This document shows positions 33,205 through 42,555 of a DNA stretch of 64,000 bases, one piece after another. The stretch lies in assembly GCF_020873895.1 (NCBI RefSeq), contig NZ_JAHWGT010000010.1, positions 1-64,000 of the forward strand. The letters run 5' to 3'. The notes under the pieces are model-generated. The model saw only the letters and a program-made list of their open reading frames with translations. It was not told the origin of the DNA and did no database searches. How positions within the stretch are numbered: the stretch's first letter is position 1; every line of letters starts with the position of its first letter. The position numbers were made by a program, and so were the translations under genes. This stretch comes from Streptomyces sp. DH12. Lineage in GTDB: Bacteria > Actinomycetota > Actinomycetes > Streptomycetales > Streptomycetaceae.

Positions 33205-33296
33205 GTGCCCAGGGTAGGCGGAGGGCCGGCGGTGGTCACCGGGGCGTACCGGGGGTACCGGGGTGTATCGGTGTGTGGTGGTGGCGGGAAAAGGCA

Positions 33297-33341
33297 GGGG
33301 TCCCCCTTCCCGCACCAGGCTGGTGCGGGAAGGGGGACCCC
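33297..33341 (-). terminator. Cold-shock gene terminator
   Basis: A perfect 21-base stem (33297-33317 with 33321-33341) and a GGC loop, just past the minus-strand stop of the cold-shock gene. This is one of the longest perfect stems in the window. The plus-strand side ends in CCCCTT. Confidence 0.8.
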
Positions 33342-33383
33342 TTGGGTGGTGCTAAGTCGAGCGCGATCGTCGACCCTGGCTTA

Positions 33384-33587
33384 TCAGGCCGGGGTGACGT
33401 TCTCCGCCTGCGGGCCCTTCGGGCCCTGCGTGACGTCGAAGTTCACGAGCTGGTTCTCCTCGAGGGAGCGGAAGCCAGACGCGTTGATCGCGGAGTAGTG
33501 GACGAAGACATCCGGGCCGCCGCCGTCCTGGGCGATGAAGCCAAAGCCCTTTTCAGCGTTGAACCACTTGACGGTTCCGGTAGCCAT
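33384..33587 (-). CDS. Cold-shock domain protein (CspA family)
   Basis: A 67-residue single-domain nucleic-acid chaperone: [20 protein letters not shown] contains RNP1 (KGFGFI) and DVFVHYSAI is RNP2. The remaining strands end [20 protein letters not shown]. It binds single-stranded RNA and DNA and melts secondary structure. It starts at ATG 33587 with AAGGAGGG upstream. The upstream leader contains a terminator-like hairpin, so expression may be controlled after initiation. It is divergent from mqnA. Confidence 0.95.
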   Translation of the reverse strand: MATGTVKWFNAEKGFGFIAQDGGGPDVFVHYSAINASGFRSLEENQLVNFDVTQGPKGPQAENVTPA

Positions 33588-33652
33588 AAGCCCTCCTTGG
33601 GCCAAAGGGTTGCCCTGCTCCAGAACCTGCATACAAGTCTGAAAACTACAAA

Positions 33653-33680
33653 AGCCTGCGGGTTACATGCTCCGCAGGCT
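33653..33680 (-). promoter_or_regulatory. Terminator-like hairpin in the 5' leader of the cold-shock gene
   Basis: On the minus strand AGCCTGCGG pairs with CCGCAGGCT across ten bases, and is followed by TTTGTAGTTTT. It lies 66 bases upstream of the start codon, within the likely untranslated leader. A stem with a T-rich tail in front of a gene suggests attenuation or an RNA thermosensor-like element. Confidence 0.5.
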
Positions 33681-33835
33681 CTGTACTGCAAGGGAAACCA
33701 AACTGCAACTTGCGTCGAGCCTAGCACGCAGCATCCGAAGATGGGTAGAGGCAAAGATCACTCCATCGTGACGTCACCCGGATGTTTGAACCGCCGGAAG
33801 CCGGATCTTGACGGCGGGGCCCGCCCACCCAGTGA

Positions 33836-34721
<886 letters not shown>

Positions 34722-34723
<2 letters not shown>

Positions 34724-34749
34724 GGGGCGAGGGGCGAGGGGCGAGGGGC
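34722..34749. repeat. Four 7-base tandem repeats after mqnA
   Basis: GAGGGGC is repeated four times without interruption, starting inside the mqnA stop codon. GGCGGCGGGCCCGC follows and may fold. Simple slippage repeat. Confidence 0.6.
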
Positions 34750-34775
34750 GGCGGCGGGCCCGCGGCCCCCGTCGG

Positions 34776-35846
34776 TCAGGGTGCCGGGATCGGGGCCTGC
34801 ATGTGGCGGCTGATCCACTGGATCGAGCCGTCCTCCATCCCCTTCACGTACGTCTTCGCGTTGTGCCCGCCGTCCTGGATGACCTGGAGGCGGGTCTTCA
34901 CCGGGCCCTTGCCGTAGGCGCCGATGAAGGAGCGCAGGTTCTGCAGGCCGGACTCGCGGGTGCCGATCTGGAAGGCCAGGTACACGTCCCGGTCGGGTGC
35001 GGACGGCTGCGCGGAGAGGGCCTTGGCGAGCTTCTCCGGGTCGTTGGCGGCCTTCTCCGCCTCGTGCCCGGCCCACAGCGGCGAGTCCGGCTTGGTGTCC
35101 GGCCCGGACGCGATGACGGCCTTGAACTTGTCCGGGTGCTTCAGCACCGACTTCAGCCCGACGAACGCGCCCGACGACGACCCCATGAACGCCCAGCCGT
35201 CGCGCGAGTCGAAGGTACGGAAGTTCGCCCGGACGAAGTCGGGGACGTCCTCCGTCATCCAGGTGCCCATCTTCTCGCGGCCCGGGATGTCGCTGCCGTC
35301 GTAGTAGTACTCGTCGTCCGGGTTCAGCACCGGCATGACGACGACGAACGGCAGGCTCTTGCCCTCCTTCGACCACCTGCTGATGCTGCTCTGCAACTTC
35401 AGGTCGGTGCCCATCCAGTAGTTCTTCGGGTAGCCGTTGCCGCCGGGCAGGGCGATCAGCACGGGGAAGCCGCTGTTCGCGTACCGCGTCTCGAAGTACT
35501 GCGGCGGCGCCCACACCCACACCTTGCCGGTGAAGCCGGACTTCTTGCCCTCCAGGGTCGTCACGCCGATCTTCGTGCCGTCGTCGACGGTGTTCTCGGT
35601 GGTGAACTCGGCCTTCGGGCCTGTCGGCATGAGCGTCTTCGGGGCGCCGCCCGCCGGGTCGGCCCCGTCGCCGCCCCGGCCGGCCGTGCCGCCCGACCCG
35701 GCCCGGTCGGACGGGGCGGACGGGTCGGACGGGGCGGACGTGCCGGCCGGTGTGTCGAAGGAGACGGGTTCGCCCGTGCAGCCCGCGGTCAGGACGAGGG
35801 AGCCGAGGGCGGCGACGGCCGCGAGCGCCGTGCGGGGACGGTTCAT
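34776..35846 (-). CDS. Secreted lipoprotein esterase of the alpha/beta-hydrolase fold
   Basis: A 356-residue lipoprotein. The signal peptide MNRPRTALAAVAALGSLVL ends in the lipobox LTAGC, with Cys23 as the lipidated residue. A Ser/Gly/Asp-rich linker follows, then a putative esterase (esterase D/mycolyltransferase-like) domain. The nucleophile is Ser224 in FMGSSSGAF, an oxyanion-type segment is PVLIALPGGNGYPKNYW, and a late QDGGHNAKTY supplies the His. ATG 35846 was chosen because upstream codons lack a signal peptide. It sits alone between mqnA and mqnC on the opposite strand. The substrate is probably extracellular and remains unknown. Confidence 0.8.
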   Translation of the reverse strand: MNRPRTALAAVAALGSLVLTAGCTGEPVSFDTPAGTSAPSDPSAPSDRAGSGGTAGRGGDGADPAGGAPKTLMPTGPKAEFTTENTVDDGTKIGVTTLEGKKSGFTGKVWVWAPPQYFETRYANSGFPVLIALPGGNGYPKNYWMGTDLKLQSSISRWSKEGKSLPFVVVMPVLNPDDEYYYDGSDIPGREKMGTWMTEDVPDFVRANFRTFDSRDGWAFMGSSSGAFVGLKSVLKHPDKFKAVIASGPDTKPDSPLWAGHEAEKAANDPEKLAKALSAQPSAPDRDVYLAFQIGTRESGLQNLRSFIGAYGKGPVKTRLQVIQDGGHNAKTYVKGMEDGSIQWISRHMQAPIPAP

Positions 35847-36141
35847 GGGAGCACTCCGGTGGAGGTGTGGGGTCGTGGTCGGGTCCCGGACGGGCGGGGG
35901 TCGTCGCGGTCTTCGGCCGGGTAGATGGCGCGGCGGGCGGTCGGGTTGGCCGTCCGTACCGGTCAATCGCCGTGATCCCGCGCACCCCGCCGCCGGGTCG
36001 GCTCGGTGCCCGTTCGCCATCGTGGGTACCGGCCCCGCGCCGCCCGGGCCCCGGGGCGACCGGCCCCGCGCCGCCCGGGCCCCGCGCCGACCCGCCCCCG
36101 CGCCGCCCGGGCCGCGCGAACCGGCCGCGACACCCCTGGCG
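35847..36141. other. Intergenic region with 25-base repeats upstream of mqnC
   Basis: This gap between the divergent esterase and mqnC genes holds a 25-base direct repeat (accggccccgcgccgc type) at 36028-36052 and 36059-36083, with a shorter third copy near 36100. No gene is convincing. The repeats resemble GC-rich slippage products. Confidence 0.45.
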
Positions 36142-36147
36142 TAGGCT
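36142..36147 (+). promoter_or_regulatory. -10 box of mqnC
   Basis: TAGGCT lies 40 bases upstream of GTG 36188. The resulting leader would include GAAAGG as the ribosome binding site, unlike the leaderless-looking mqnL, mqnM, mqnA and menG. Confidence 0.4.
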
Positions 36148-36187
36148 GGTCCGGCCCGTCCACAACCTGCCGAAAGGTACGCAACCG

Positions 36188-37387
36188 GTGACCGAGAAGG
36201 CCGACCTCCAGTCCGTTCTCGACCGTGCCGCCGCAGGTGGGCGGATCACCCCGGAAGAGGCGCTCGACCTCTACCGCTCCGCGCCGCTGCACGCCCTCGG
36301 CGCGGCCGCCGACGCCGTGCGCCGCCGCCGGTACGCCGGTACGGAGCACATCGCGACGTACATCATCGAGCGCAACATCAACTACACCAACGTCTGCGTC
36401 ACGGCCTGCCGGTTCTGCGCCTTCTACGCCGCGCCCAAGGACACCGCCAAGGGCTGGACCCGCGACCTCGACGACATCCTGCGCCGCTGCGCCGAGACCG
36501 TGGAGCTGGGCGGCACGCAGATCATGTTCCAGGGCGGCCACCACCCGGACTTCGGCGTCGAGTACTACGAGGAGCACTTCGCCGCCATCAAGAAGGAGTT
36601 CCCGCAGCTCGTCATCCACTCCCTCGGCGCGTCCGAGGTCGAGCACATGGCGCGCATCTCGGGTGTCTCCGTCGAGGAGGCGATCCGCCGCATCCACGCG
36701 GCCGGCCTCGACTCCTTCGCCGGCGCGGGCGCCGAGCTGCTGCCCGAGCGGCCGCGCAAGGCGATCGCCCCGCTCAAGGAGTCCGGCGAGCGCTGGCTGG
36801 AGATCATGGAGATCGCCCACGGGCTCGGCGTCGAGTCGACCTCCACGATGCTCATGGGCACCGGCGAGACCAACGCCGAGCGGATCGAGCACCTGCGGAT
36901 GATCCGGGACGTGCAGGACCGCACGGGCGGCTTCCGCGCGTTCATCCCGTACACCTACCAGCCGGAGAACAACCACCTGAAGGGCCGCACGCAGGCGACG
37001 ATCTTCGAGTACCTGCGGATGATCGCCGTCGCCCGGCTGTTCATGGACAACATCGCCCACATCCAGGGCTCGTGGCTGACCGTCGGCAAGGAGGTCGGCC
37101 AGCTGTCGCTGCACTACGGCGCCGACGACCTCGGCTCGATCATGCTGGAGGAGAACGTCGTCTCCTCCGCCGGCGCCCGGCATCGCTCGAACCGGATGGA
37201 GATCATCGACCTGATCCGCAAGGCGGGTCGCGTCCCGGCGCAGCGCACCACCACGTACGAGCACGTCGTCGTCCACGACGACCCGGCGGACGACCCGGTC
37301 GACGACCGCGTCGTGTCGCACATCTCCTCCACGGCGATCGAGGGCGGCACCGCGCACCCCGAGCTGAAGCTGCTGAACGCCAACTGA
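36188..37387 (+). CDS. mqnC: Cyclic dehypoxanthinyl futalosine synthase, radical SAM
   Basis: A 399-residue radical SAM enzyme with the CxxxCxxC motif in NVCVTACRFCAFY, GGTQIMFQGGHHPDFGVEYY, SLGASEVEHMARISGVSVEE, GAGAELLPERPRK and MGTGETNAERIEHL. It cyclises dehypoxanthinyl futalosine to the spiro compound that MqnD later splits. It starts at GTG 36188 after GAAAGG. The next gene begins eight bases after its stop, so they are probably co-transcribed. It is a homologue of MqnE; HHPDFG and the length fit MqnC. Confidence 0.94.
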   Translation: MTEKADLQSVLDRAAAGGRITPEEALDLYRSAPLHALGAAADAVRRRRYAGTEHIATYIIERNINYTNVCVTACRFCAFYAAPKDTAKGWTRDLDDILRRCAETVELGGTQIMFQGGHHPDFGVEYYEEHFAAIKKEFPQLVIHSLGASEVEHMARISGVSVEEAIRRIHAAGLDSFAGAGAELLPERPRKAIAPLKESGERWLEIMEIAHGLGVESTSTMLMGTGETNAERIEHLRMIRDVQDRTGGFRAFIPYTYQPENNHLKGRTQATIFEYLRMIAVARLFMDNIAHIQGSWLTVGKEVGQLSLHYGADDLGSIMLEENVVSSAGARHRSNRMEIIDLIRKAGRVPAQRTTTYEHVVVHDDPADDPVDDRVVSHISSTAIEGGTAHPELKLLNAN

Positions 37388-37394
37388 GCCCGCG

Positions 37395-37994
37395 ATGCTG
37401 ACGCTCCACGTCGCCGAGGCGTCACCCGGCACGGCCGTCCTGGTCGACGGCGCGCACGTCGCCGCCGTCGGCCCGTACGACGAACTGGCCGCCGCCCACC
37501 CCCTCGCGCGGGTGCGGCGGTGGCCCGGCATCCTCACTCCCGGGCTGCTCAACCCGTACGGGCCCGAGCTGCTGGAGCAGACGTACCACCCGGATCCGCG
37601 CGAGGCGGAGGAGTTCGGCACCGAGCCGGTCACGGGTGAGCGGGCGCGGGCCCTGTTCCGCGCCGACCCGTCGCGGCAGGGGGCGAGCGCCCGGCGCGGG
37701 GTGCAGCGGCTGCTGGCGCACGGGACCGTCGCCGTGGCCGGCGAACTGCGCGGCCGGGCCGCCCAGGACGCCGTGCGCAGGGCCGGTCTCGCGGTCGGCC
37801 GGCGGCCGGCGGTGCTGCCGGGGCCGGCCTCGTTCTCGCCGGTGCCGCTGGTCCTGCTGCCGACGCTCACGGCCGGGACGCCCGCGCGGTTCGCGGTGTT
37901 CGACGTGCCCGACCGGGCGGCCCTCGTGCGGCGTGGCGCGTCCACGTGCGTGGCCACCGTGGTGGCGGGCCGCCTGGTGTACCGGCGGTGCTGA
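37395..37994 (+). CDS. Amidohydrolase-like protein lacking the metal-binding barrel, downstream of mqnC
   Basis: A 199-residue protein built from the two ends of an imidazolonepropionase/amidohydrolase-like composite domain. The N-terminal beta part is TAVLVDGAHVAAVGPYDELA and WPGILTPGLLNPYGPELLEQ. The C-terminal part has TAGTPARFAVFDVPDRAALV and STCVATVVAGRLVYRR. The metal-binding HxH that normally follows PGLxNxH is absent (NPYGPE), and the central barrel is reduced to about 60 residues with GVQRLLAHGTVAVAGELRG. It is therefore probably not a hydrolase. Its start eight bases behind mqnC suggests a role in menaquinone metabolism; this is inference. Confidence 0.75.
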   Translation: MLTLHVAEASPGTAVLVDGAHVAAVGPYDELAAAHPLARVRRWPGILTPGLLNPYGPELLEQTYHPDPREAEEFGTEPVTGERARALFRADPSRQGASARRGVQRLLAHGTVAVAGELRGRAAQDAVRRAGLAVGRRPAVLPGPASFSPVPLVLLPTLTAGTPARFAVFDVPDRAALVRRGASTCVATVVAGRLVYRRC

Positions 37995-38160
37995 CCGTAC
38001 GCGCCGCCGGTCGTGTGCGGCGCGGGCCATGAGCGCCGGCCATGTGCGGCGCCGGCCGCGCGGCGCCGGGCGGGGGCGGCGCCGGGCGGGGGCGGGTGGC
38101 CGCACGGGCGGGCCGGTGTCCGGGGGCCGTGCCCGCCGGGGTGGCGTTCCGCCCGCCTGC

Positions 38161-38166
38161 CACAAT
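38161..38166 (+). promoter_or_regulatory. -10 box of menG, probably leaderless
   Basis: CACAAT ends seven bases before GTG 38174, with no ribosome binding site in between. Confidence 0.4.
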
Positions 38167-38173
38167 GGGGCGC

Positions 38174-38875
38174 GTGACGCGAGCAACCCTGGACAAGCAG
38201 CCGCACGAAGTCGCCTCGATGTTCGACGACGTCGCCGCGAACTACGACCTCACCAACGACGTGCTCTCGCTCGGCCAGGACCGGCGGTGGCGCAGGCAGG
38301 TCGCCAAGGCCGTCGACGCCCGGCCCGGCCAGCGGGTCCTCGACCTGGCCGCGGGGACCGGCACCTCCTCGCTGCCGTTCGTGGAGGACGGCGCGTACGT
38401 CGTGCCGTGCGACTTCTCCCTCGGCATGCTCCGCGAGGGCAAGAAGCGGCACCCCTGGCTCCCCCTCACCGCGGGCGACGCGACGCGGCTGCCCTTCCGG
38501 GACGGGGCGTTCGACGCCGTGACGATCTCCTTCGGGCTGCGCAACGTCCAGGACACGGACGCGGCGCTGCGCGAGCTGTACCGCGTGACCAAGCCCGGCG
38601 GGCGCGTCGTCATCTGCGAGTTCTCGCACGCGACCTGGGCGCCGTTCCGCACGGTGTACGAGGAGTACCTGATGCGGGCGCTGCCGCCCGTCGCCCGCGC
38701 GGTGTCGTCCAACCCGGACGCCTACGTCTACCTCGCCGAGTCCATCCGCAGCTGGCCCGGCCAGCCGGAGCTGGCGGCCCTGCTCCAGGGGGCCGGCTGG
38801 ACCAGGGTGGCGTGGCGGAACCTCACGGGCGGCGTCGTCGCCCTGCACCGCGGCACCAAGCCCCTGGACGTGTAA
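38174..38875 (+). CDS. menG: Demethylmenaquinone methyltransferase
   Basis: A 233-residue SAM-dependent methyltransferase of the UbiE/MenG family. The family N terminus is [20 protein letters not shown] (residues 17-36). Motif I is [12 protein letters not shown], and post-motif regions are [13 protein letters not shown] and [20 protein letters not shown], with [12 protein letters not shown]. The C terminus [15 protein letters not shown] and [17 protein letters not shown] is typical. It methylates demethylmenaquinone to menaquinone, the last ring modification. GTG 38174 was chosen over an ATG three codons earlier because of the -10 spacing. Confidence 0.93.
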   Translation: MTRATLDKQPHEVASMFDDVAANYDLTNDVLSLGQDRRWRRQVAKAVDARPGQRVLDLAAGTGTSSLPFVEDGAYVVPCDFSLGMLREGKKRHPWLPLTAGDATRLPFRDGAFDAVTISFGLRNVQDTDAALRELYRVTKPGGRVVICEFSHATWAPFRTVYEEYLMRALPPVARAVSSNPDAYVYLAESIRSWPGQPELAALLQGAGWTRVAWRNLTGGVVALHRGTKPLDV

Positions 38876-38942
38876 CGGCTTTGACGGCGCGTCGCCAGCC
38901 GGGAGGATGAGGGCCGACCCGTCCCCGGCACCAGGAGCACCC

Positions 38943-41756
38943 ATGGCGTCGTCCTGTCCGCACTGCGGGGCCGTATCGCCCCCGGAGGCCCGCTTCTGCA
39001 TGAACTGCGGCCGGGAGCGGTCCGCGCCGCCCGCCACCGCCGATGCGGCGCCGCCCGCGGTCCCGGCCGCCCCCGTGGTCCCGCCGCCCGGCCACGCGCC
39101 CGGGGCGGCCCCGGCGGCGGGTTCGGTGCCGCCACCGGGTTCCGTACCGCCGGGTTCCGTGCCGCCGCCCCCGCCGGGGTACGCGCCCGCGCCGGCCGCG
39201 CCCTCGCCCGCCGCGGAGTTCGCCCGCCGGGCCTTCCGCGGGGCGTGGGCCCCCGCCGTGCGCGCCGCCGCCTGGCCGACCGCCGTGCTGCTGGTGCTCG
39301 CGGTCGCGCTCTCCCTGCCCTCGTATGGCCAGGAGCCGGGCGAGGAGGCCCCCCTCGGCTGGGGCGACCGCTTCCGGGTGGCGCTGGCCCTGCTCCTCCA
39401 GGCGTTCGGCGGCGGCTTCGAGCTGTCGACGGCCGCGCCGTACGGCCCCGGCCCCGGCACCGGCGGGGACGGCGGCGGGTACGACCCCGGCGGCTTCGGC
39501 TCGGGCGGCTTCGGCTCGGGCGCGGGTTCCGGGGGCTTCGGTTCCGACGCCGGCGGGCTCGGTTCCGGCTTCGGCGAGGGTGCCGCGCAGGGCGGCGCCG
39601 AACTGTCGATGGTCCCGCTGACGGTCACCCTGCTGTGGGTCGGCGCGCTCTGGCTCGCCGCCCGCGCGCTGCGCGCCCGCGGGGCCGGGGTCGACGCGGC
39701 CGTGCGCGTCGCGCTCCCGGCGGCCGGGGCCGTGCTCCTGCTCGGGCTGTTCGGCAGGCCGGAGGTCCAGGGGGTCGCCGTGTCCGGCTCGCCCCTGCTT
39801 TCCGCGCTCGTCGCGCTGCTCCTGGCGCTGGTGGTCACGGCGGCGGTGCTGCACCGCGACGGGATGGCCCGGTGGTCGGCCGCGCGGCCCGGGGCGGCCG
39901 TGGCCCTGCGAGCCGCCGGGACGGCGGCCCGGGCGCTCGCGGCCGTCCTCGCGGTCGGCGCCCTCATCGGCCTGGTGGCGTACGCCAACGCCGACGGCGT
40001 CGACGGCGCGTCCGTCCTGCCCGCCCTGGCGATCCTGCCCAACCTCGGTGCCGCCGTCCTCGGCGTCGCCTGGGGCGCCCCGCTGGAGTACGACGTGCAG
40101 GGCAGTCTCGGCATGCTCGGCTCCGGCGCGGAGCGCGGCGGCGTGGGGCTCTCGCAGATCGGCGACGAGTGGGGCGGCTGGGCGGTGACCGGCCTGGTCG
40201 CCTTCGGCGTCGCCGCCGCGCTCACGGCGGGCCTGTGGGCCGCGCGCCGCTCGCCCGACCGGGGCGGCCGGCTGCTGACGGGCGGGGTGTTCCTCGGGGC
40301 GTACCTGCTCGTGGCGGGGATGAGCGGGGTCGGCGTCCGGATGGCGGGCGAGGTCGACGGCTTCGGCGGGCAGGGCCGGTTCGAGGTGGCGCCCAGCGTC
40401 CCGGACGCGCTGCTGCTCGGTCTGCTGTGGGTGGGGGCGGCCGTCCTCGTCGCGCCGTACCTGCTGCGGTTCACCGGGCGCGGCAGCGGCGGCGGGGGCG
40501 GCGTGCCGTACGCCGCGGTCGCGCCGGGCGCCGCACACCCGGCGCGGTCGGCCCCGTGGACGCCCCCGGCCCCGGGCGCGGCCCCGGCGTCCGCTCCCGG
40601 TACGGCCCCGGAGCCGGCGTCCGCCGCCGGTACGCCTCCGGTCCCCGGGTCCGGCCCCGGCGCGGTCGCGCCCGCCCCGGACGCTCCCGCCCCCGGCTCC
40701 GTGCCCGCGCCCGGCTCCGTGCCCGCGCGGGTCGGGGAGCCCGCTCAGGGCGCCGACAATACGCACGACCCGGCTCGGAGTACCGCTCACGGCCCTGCCG
40801 CCGCTACCGCGACCGCCTCCGCCTCCGCCTCCGCCTCCGCCGGCAGCGGGTACCCCGGCGGGGCGCACCCGGGCCAGGCGTACCCCGGCGGCCCCGGCGG
40901 CACGTACCCCGGCGAAGACCCGGTCACCGCGCCCGTACCGGCCGTCGAGCCCGTCACCGCACCGCCCGCCGCGGGGGCGCGGCGGCGGGCGCTGCTGCTG
41001 TGGGGCGGGGCGCTGGTGGCCGCGTTCGCGGTCGGCGGCGGGGTCACCACGGGCCTGCTGATGCTCACGGAGGAGGGGCGGCCCGGGACCGCCGTCCGGC
41101 CCGCCCCGGACCCGGACGCCAAGCCCGTGGTCGGCGCGAGCGGCGGGGCCACGCCCACGGCGGCGCCGGCCCCCGCGGCGACGCCGACGGCGAGCGCCCC
41201 GCAGGCGTCCCCGGACGCCTCCGCGGCGCCCGGCGGTTCCGGTTCCGGTTCCGCGGCGCCGTCGGCCGGCGCCTCCGACCCGGCGGCGGGCGGCACGGAG
41301 CCGAACGTCCCGGCGGGATACGAACGGGTCAGCGACGTCGAGGGGTTCGCGTTCGCCGTGCCCTCCGGGTGGCAGCGGGTCTCGGCGAAGCAGGGCCAGA
41401 TCACCTACGCCGGCCCGACCGGCATGGCCCACTTCCTCGTCGGGGTCGTACGGAACGCCCCGTACACGTCCCTGGAGAACCTGACCGGCCTGGAGGCGAA
41501 CTCGCGCAAGCGGAACCCCGGCTACCAGCGGGTGCGGCTGGAGGCGAACACGTTCCAGGGCAGGCCCGGCGCCCTCTGGGAGTACACCTACCGCGACGCG
41601 TCCGGCGAGACCGTGCACGCCGTCGACCAGGCGTACGTCGCCGAGGACGGCACCGAGTACGCGATCTACTTCACGGCGCGGGAGCGCGACTGGTCGGAGG
41701 CCCGCAAGACCTTCGACGTGGCGCTCTCCACCTGGGCGCTGAACGACGTGGACTGA
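38943..41756 (+). CDS. Large multi-helix membrane protein with N-terminal zinc ribbon
   Basis: A 937-residue Streptomyces-specific protein resembling the streptophobe family (from memory). A zinc ribbon at the N terminus (SSCPHCGAV, RFCMNCGRE) precedes a Pro/Ala-rich linker, then about nine hydrophobic helices starting at AAWPTAVLLVLAVALSLPSY. A Gly/Ser/Asp-rich loop follows the first helix. A long Ala/Pro/Gly low-complexity linker, one more helix (ALLLWGGALVAAFAVGGGV) and an extracellular C-terminal domain of about 150 residues (YERVSDVEGFAFAVPSGWQR, AHFLVGVVRNAPYTSLENL) complete it. ATG 38943 begins the zinc ribbon. Function unknown; perhaps envelope-associated. Confidence 0.75.
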   Translation: MASSCPHCGAVSPPEARFCMNCGRERSAPPATADAAPPAVPAAPVVPPPGHAPGAAPAAGSVPPPGSVPPGSVPPPPPGYAPAPAAPSPAAEFARRAFRGAWAPAVRAAAWPTAVLLVLAVALSLPSYGQEPGEEAPLGWGDRFRVALALLLQAFGGGFELSTAAPYGPGPGTGGDGGGYDPGGFGSGGFGSGAGSGGFGSDAGGLGSGFGEGAAQGGAELSMVPLTVTLLWVGALWLAARALRARGAGVDAAVRVALPAAGAVLLLGLFGRPEVQGVAVSGSPLLSALVALLLALVVTAAVLHRDGMARWSAARPGAAVALRAAGTAARALAAVLAVGALIGLVAYANADGVDGASVLPALAILPNLGAAVLGVAWGAPLEYDVQGSLGMLGSGAERGGVGLSQIGDEWGGWAVTGLVAFGVAAALTAGLWAARRSPDRGGRLLTGGVFLGAYLLVAGMSGVGVRMAGEVDGFGGQGRFEVAPSVPDALLLGLLWVGAAVLVAPYLLRFTGRGSGGGGGVPYAAVAPGAAHPARSAPWTPPAPGAAPASAPGTAPEPASAAGTPPVPGSGPGAVAPAPDAPAPGSVPAPGSVPARVGEPAQGADNTHDPARSTAHGPAAATATASASASASAGSGYPGGAHPGQAYPGGPGGTYPGEDPVTAPVPAVEPVTAPPAAGARRRALLLWGGALVAAFAVGGGVTTGLLMLTEEGRPGTAVRPAPDPDAKPVVGASGGATPTAAPAPAATPTASAPQASPDASAAPGGSGSGSAAPSAGASDPAAGGTEPNVPAGYERVSDVEGFAFAVPSGWQRVSAKQGQITYAGPTGMAHFLVGVVRNAPYTSLENLTGLEANSRKRNPGYQRVRLEANTFQGRPGALWEYTYRDASGETVHAVDQAYVAEDGTEYAIYFTARERDWSEARKTFDVALSTWALNDVD

Positions 41757-41780
41757 GTCCCGCCGGCCGGGCCCGGGCCC

Positions 41781-41852
41781 GGGCCCGAGCCCGAGCCCGG
41801 GCCCGAGCCCGAGCCCGGGCCCGAGCCCGAGCCCGGGCCCGAGCCCGAGCCC
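41781..41852. repeat. Four 18-base tandem repeats between convergent genes
   Basis: GGGCCCGAGCCCGAGCCC is repeated four times exactly, with extra GGGCCC units on each side (41769-41859). It lies between the membrane protein gene and the convergent GNAT gene. GGGCCC units can pair with each other, so the tract may act as a terminator. Likely variable in length between strains. Confidence 0.8.
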
Positions 41853-41919
41853 GGGCCCGTACCACCGCCGCCACCGGTACGGGCCCCGGCCCCGGCGGTC
41901 CCGGCGCGGCCGGGACCGG

Positions 41920-42459
41920 TCACAGCCGCAGCCCGAACCGGTGGCACAGCACGCCGTCGCGCCCCGGGACCGGCAGGGTCTCCTCCAACTCCATGCCCAG
42001 GCGCCGGGTCACCGCCACGGAGCGGGCGTTGCGGGCGTCGACCATGGCGACGACGCGGCCGACGCCCGCCGCCCGCACCCGCTCCAGGGTCTCTTGGGCC
42101 GCGGCGGTCGCGTACCCCCGGCCCCACGACGGGCGGGCCAGCCGCCAGCCGATCTCGACCTCGCCCACCGGGCCCCACGCGTGCGGCCACGGCTGGGCGC
42201 CGGTGAAGCCGGCGACCTCGCCGGCGGCGTCGAGCAGCGTCCACAGGCAGAAGCCGCGCTCCGCGTCGTGACGGCGCTGGCGCGCGGTGAACTCGTGGTA
42301 GACCGACAGCTCGGCGGGGCGGCCGCCGTGGAACTCCATCACCTCGGCGTCGTCGAACGCCCGGTGCCAGGCGTACGCGTCCTCCTCCGTCGGCACCCTC
42401 AGTCGGAAGGGCGGCCCCTCCGCGGGCTGGACCGCGGCGGCGTCGAGCAGCTCGGGCAT
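41920..42459 (-). CDS. GNAT acetyltransferase (RimJ/RimL type)
   Basis: A 179-residue acetyltransferase of the RimJ/RimL-like Acetyltransf_3 group: FRLRVPTEEDAYAWHRAFDD at the start, VGEVEIGWRLARPSWGRGYA (substrate/CoA region), TAAAQETLERVRAAGVGRVV and VDARNARSVAVTRRLGMELE. The start ATG 42459 gives the normal N terminus. It is divergent from the geranylgeranyl reductase gene by 96 bases. Substrate unknown; N-terminal amino acid or small-molecule acetylation are both possible. Confidence 0.82.
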   Translation of the reverse strand: MPELLDAAAVQPAEGPPFRLRVPTEEDAYAWHRAFDDAEVMEFHGGRPAELSVYHEFTARQRRHDAERGFCLWTLLDAAGEVAGFTGAQPWPHAWGPVGEVEIGWRLARPSWGRGYATAAAQETLERVRAAGVGRVVAMVDARNARSVAVTRRLGMELEETLPVPGRDGVLCHRFGLRL

Positions 42460-42555
42460 CGGGGTGGCCCTTCGGGTAGGGGAACGGCGGGTCCCCATAG
42501 ACTGCCCGTGTCCCGTGCCGTCGGCACGCCATTTCGAGCCTCGGGAGAAGCCGCC

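Noticed and set aside
35963-36187. Minor gene in the GC-rich repeats upstream of mqnC
   Set aside because: Open frames here consist of Pro/Ala/Arg repeats generated by the 25-base duplications; there is no start signal.
35963-40474. A 1503-codon open frame on the minus strand across mqnC, menG and the membrane protein gene
   Set aside because: It runs antisense to three well-supported genes, is low-complexity, and has no start signal or motif.
41769-41968. CRISPR array
   Set aside because: The GC-rich repeats near 41.8 kb are head-to-tail without spacers. No cas genes are present in the window.
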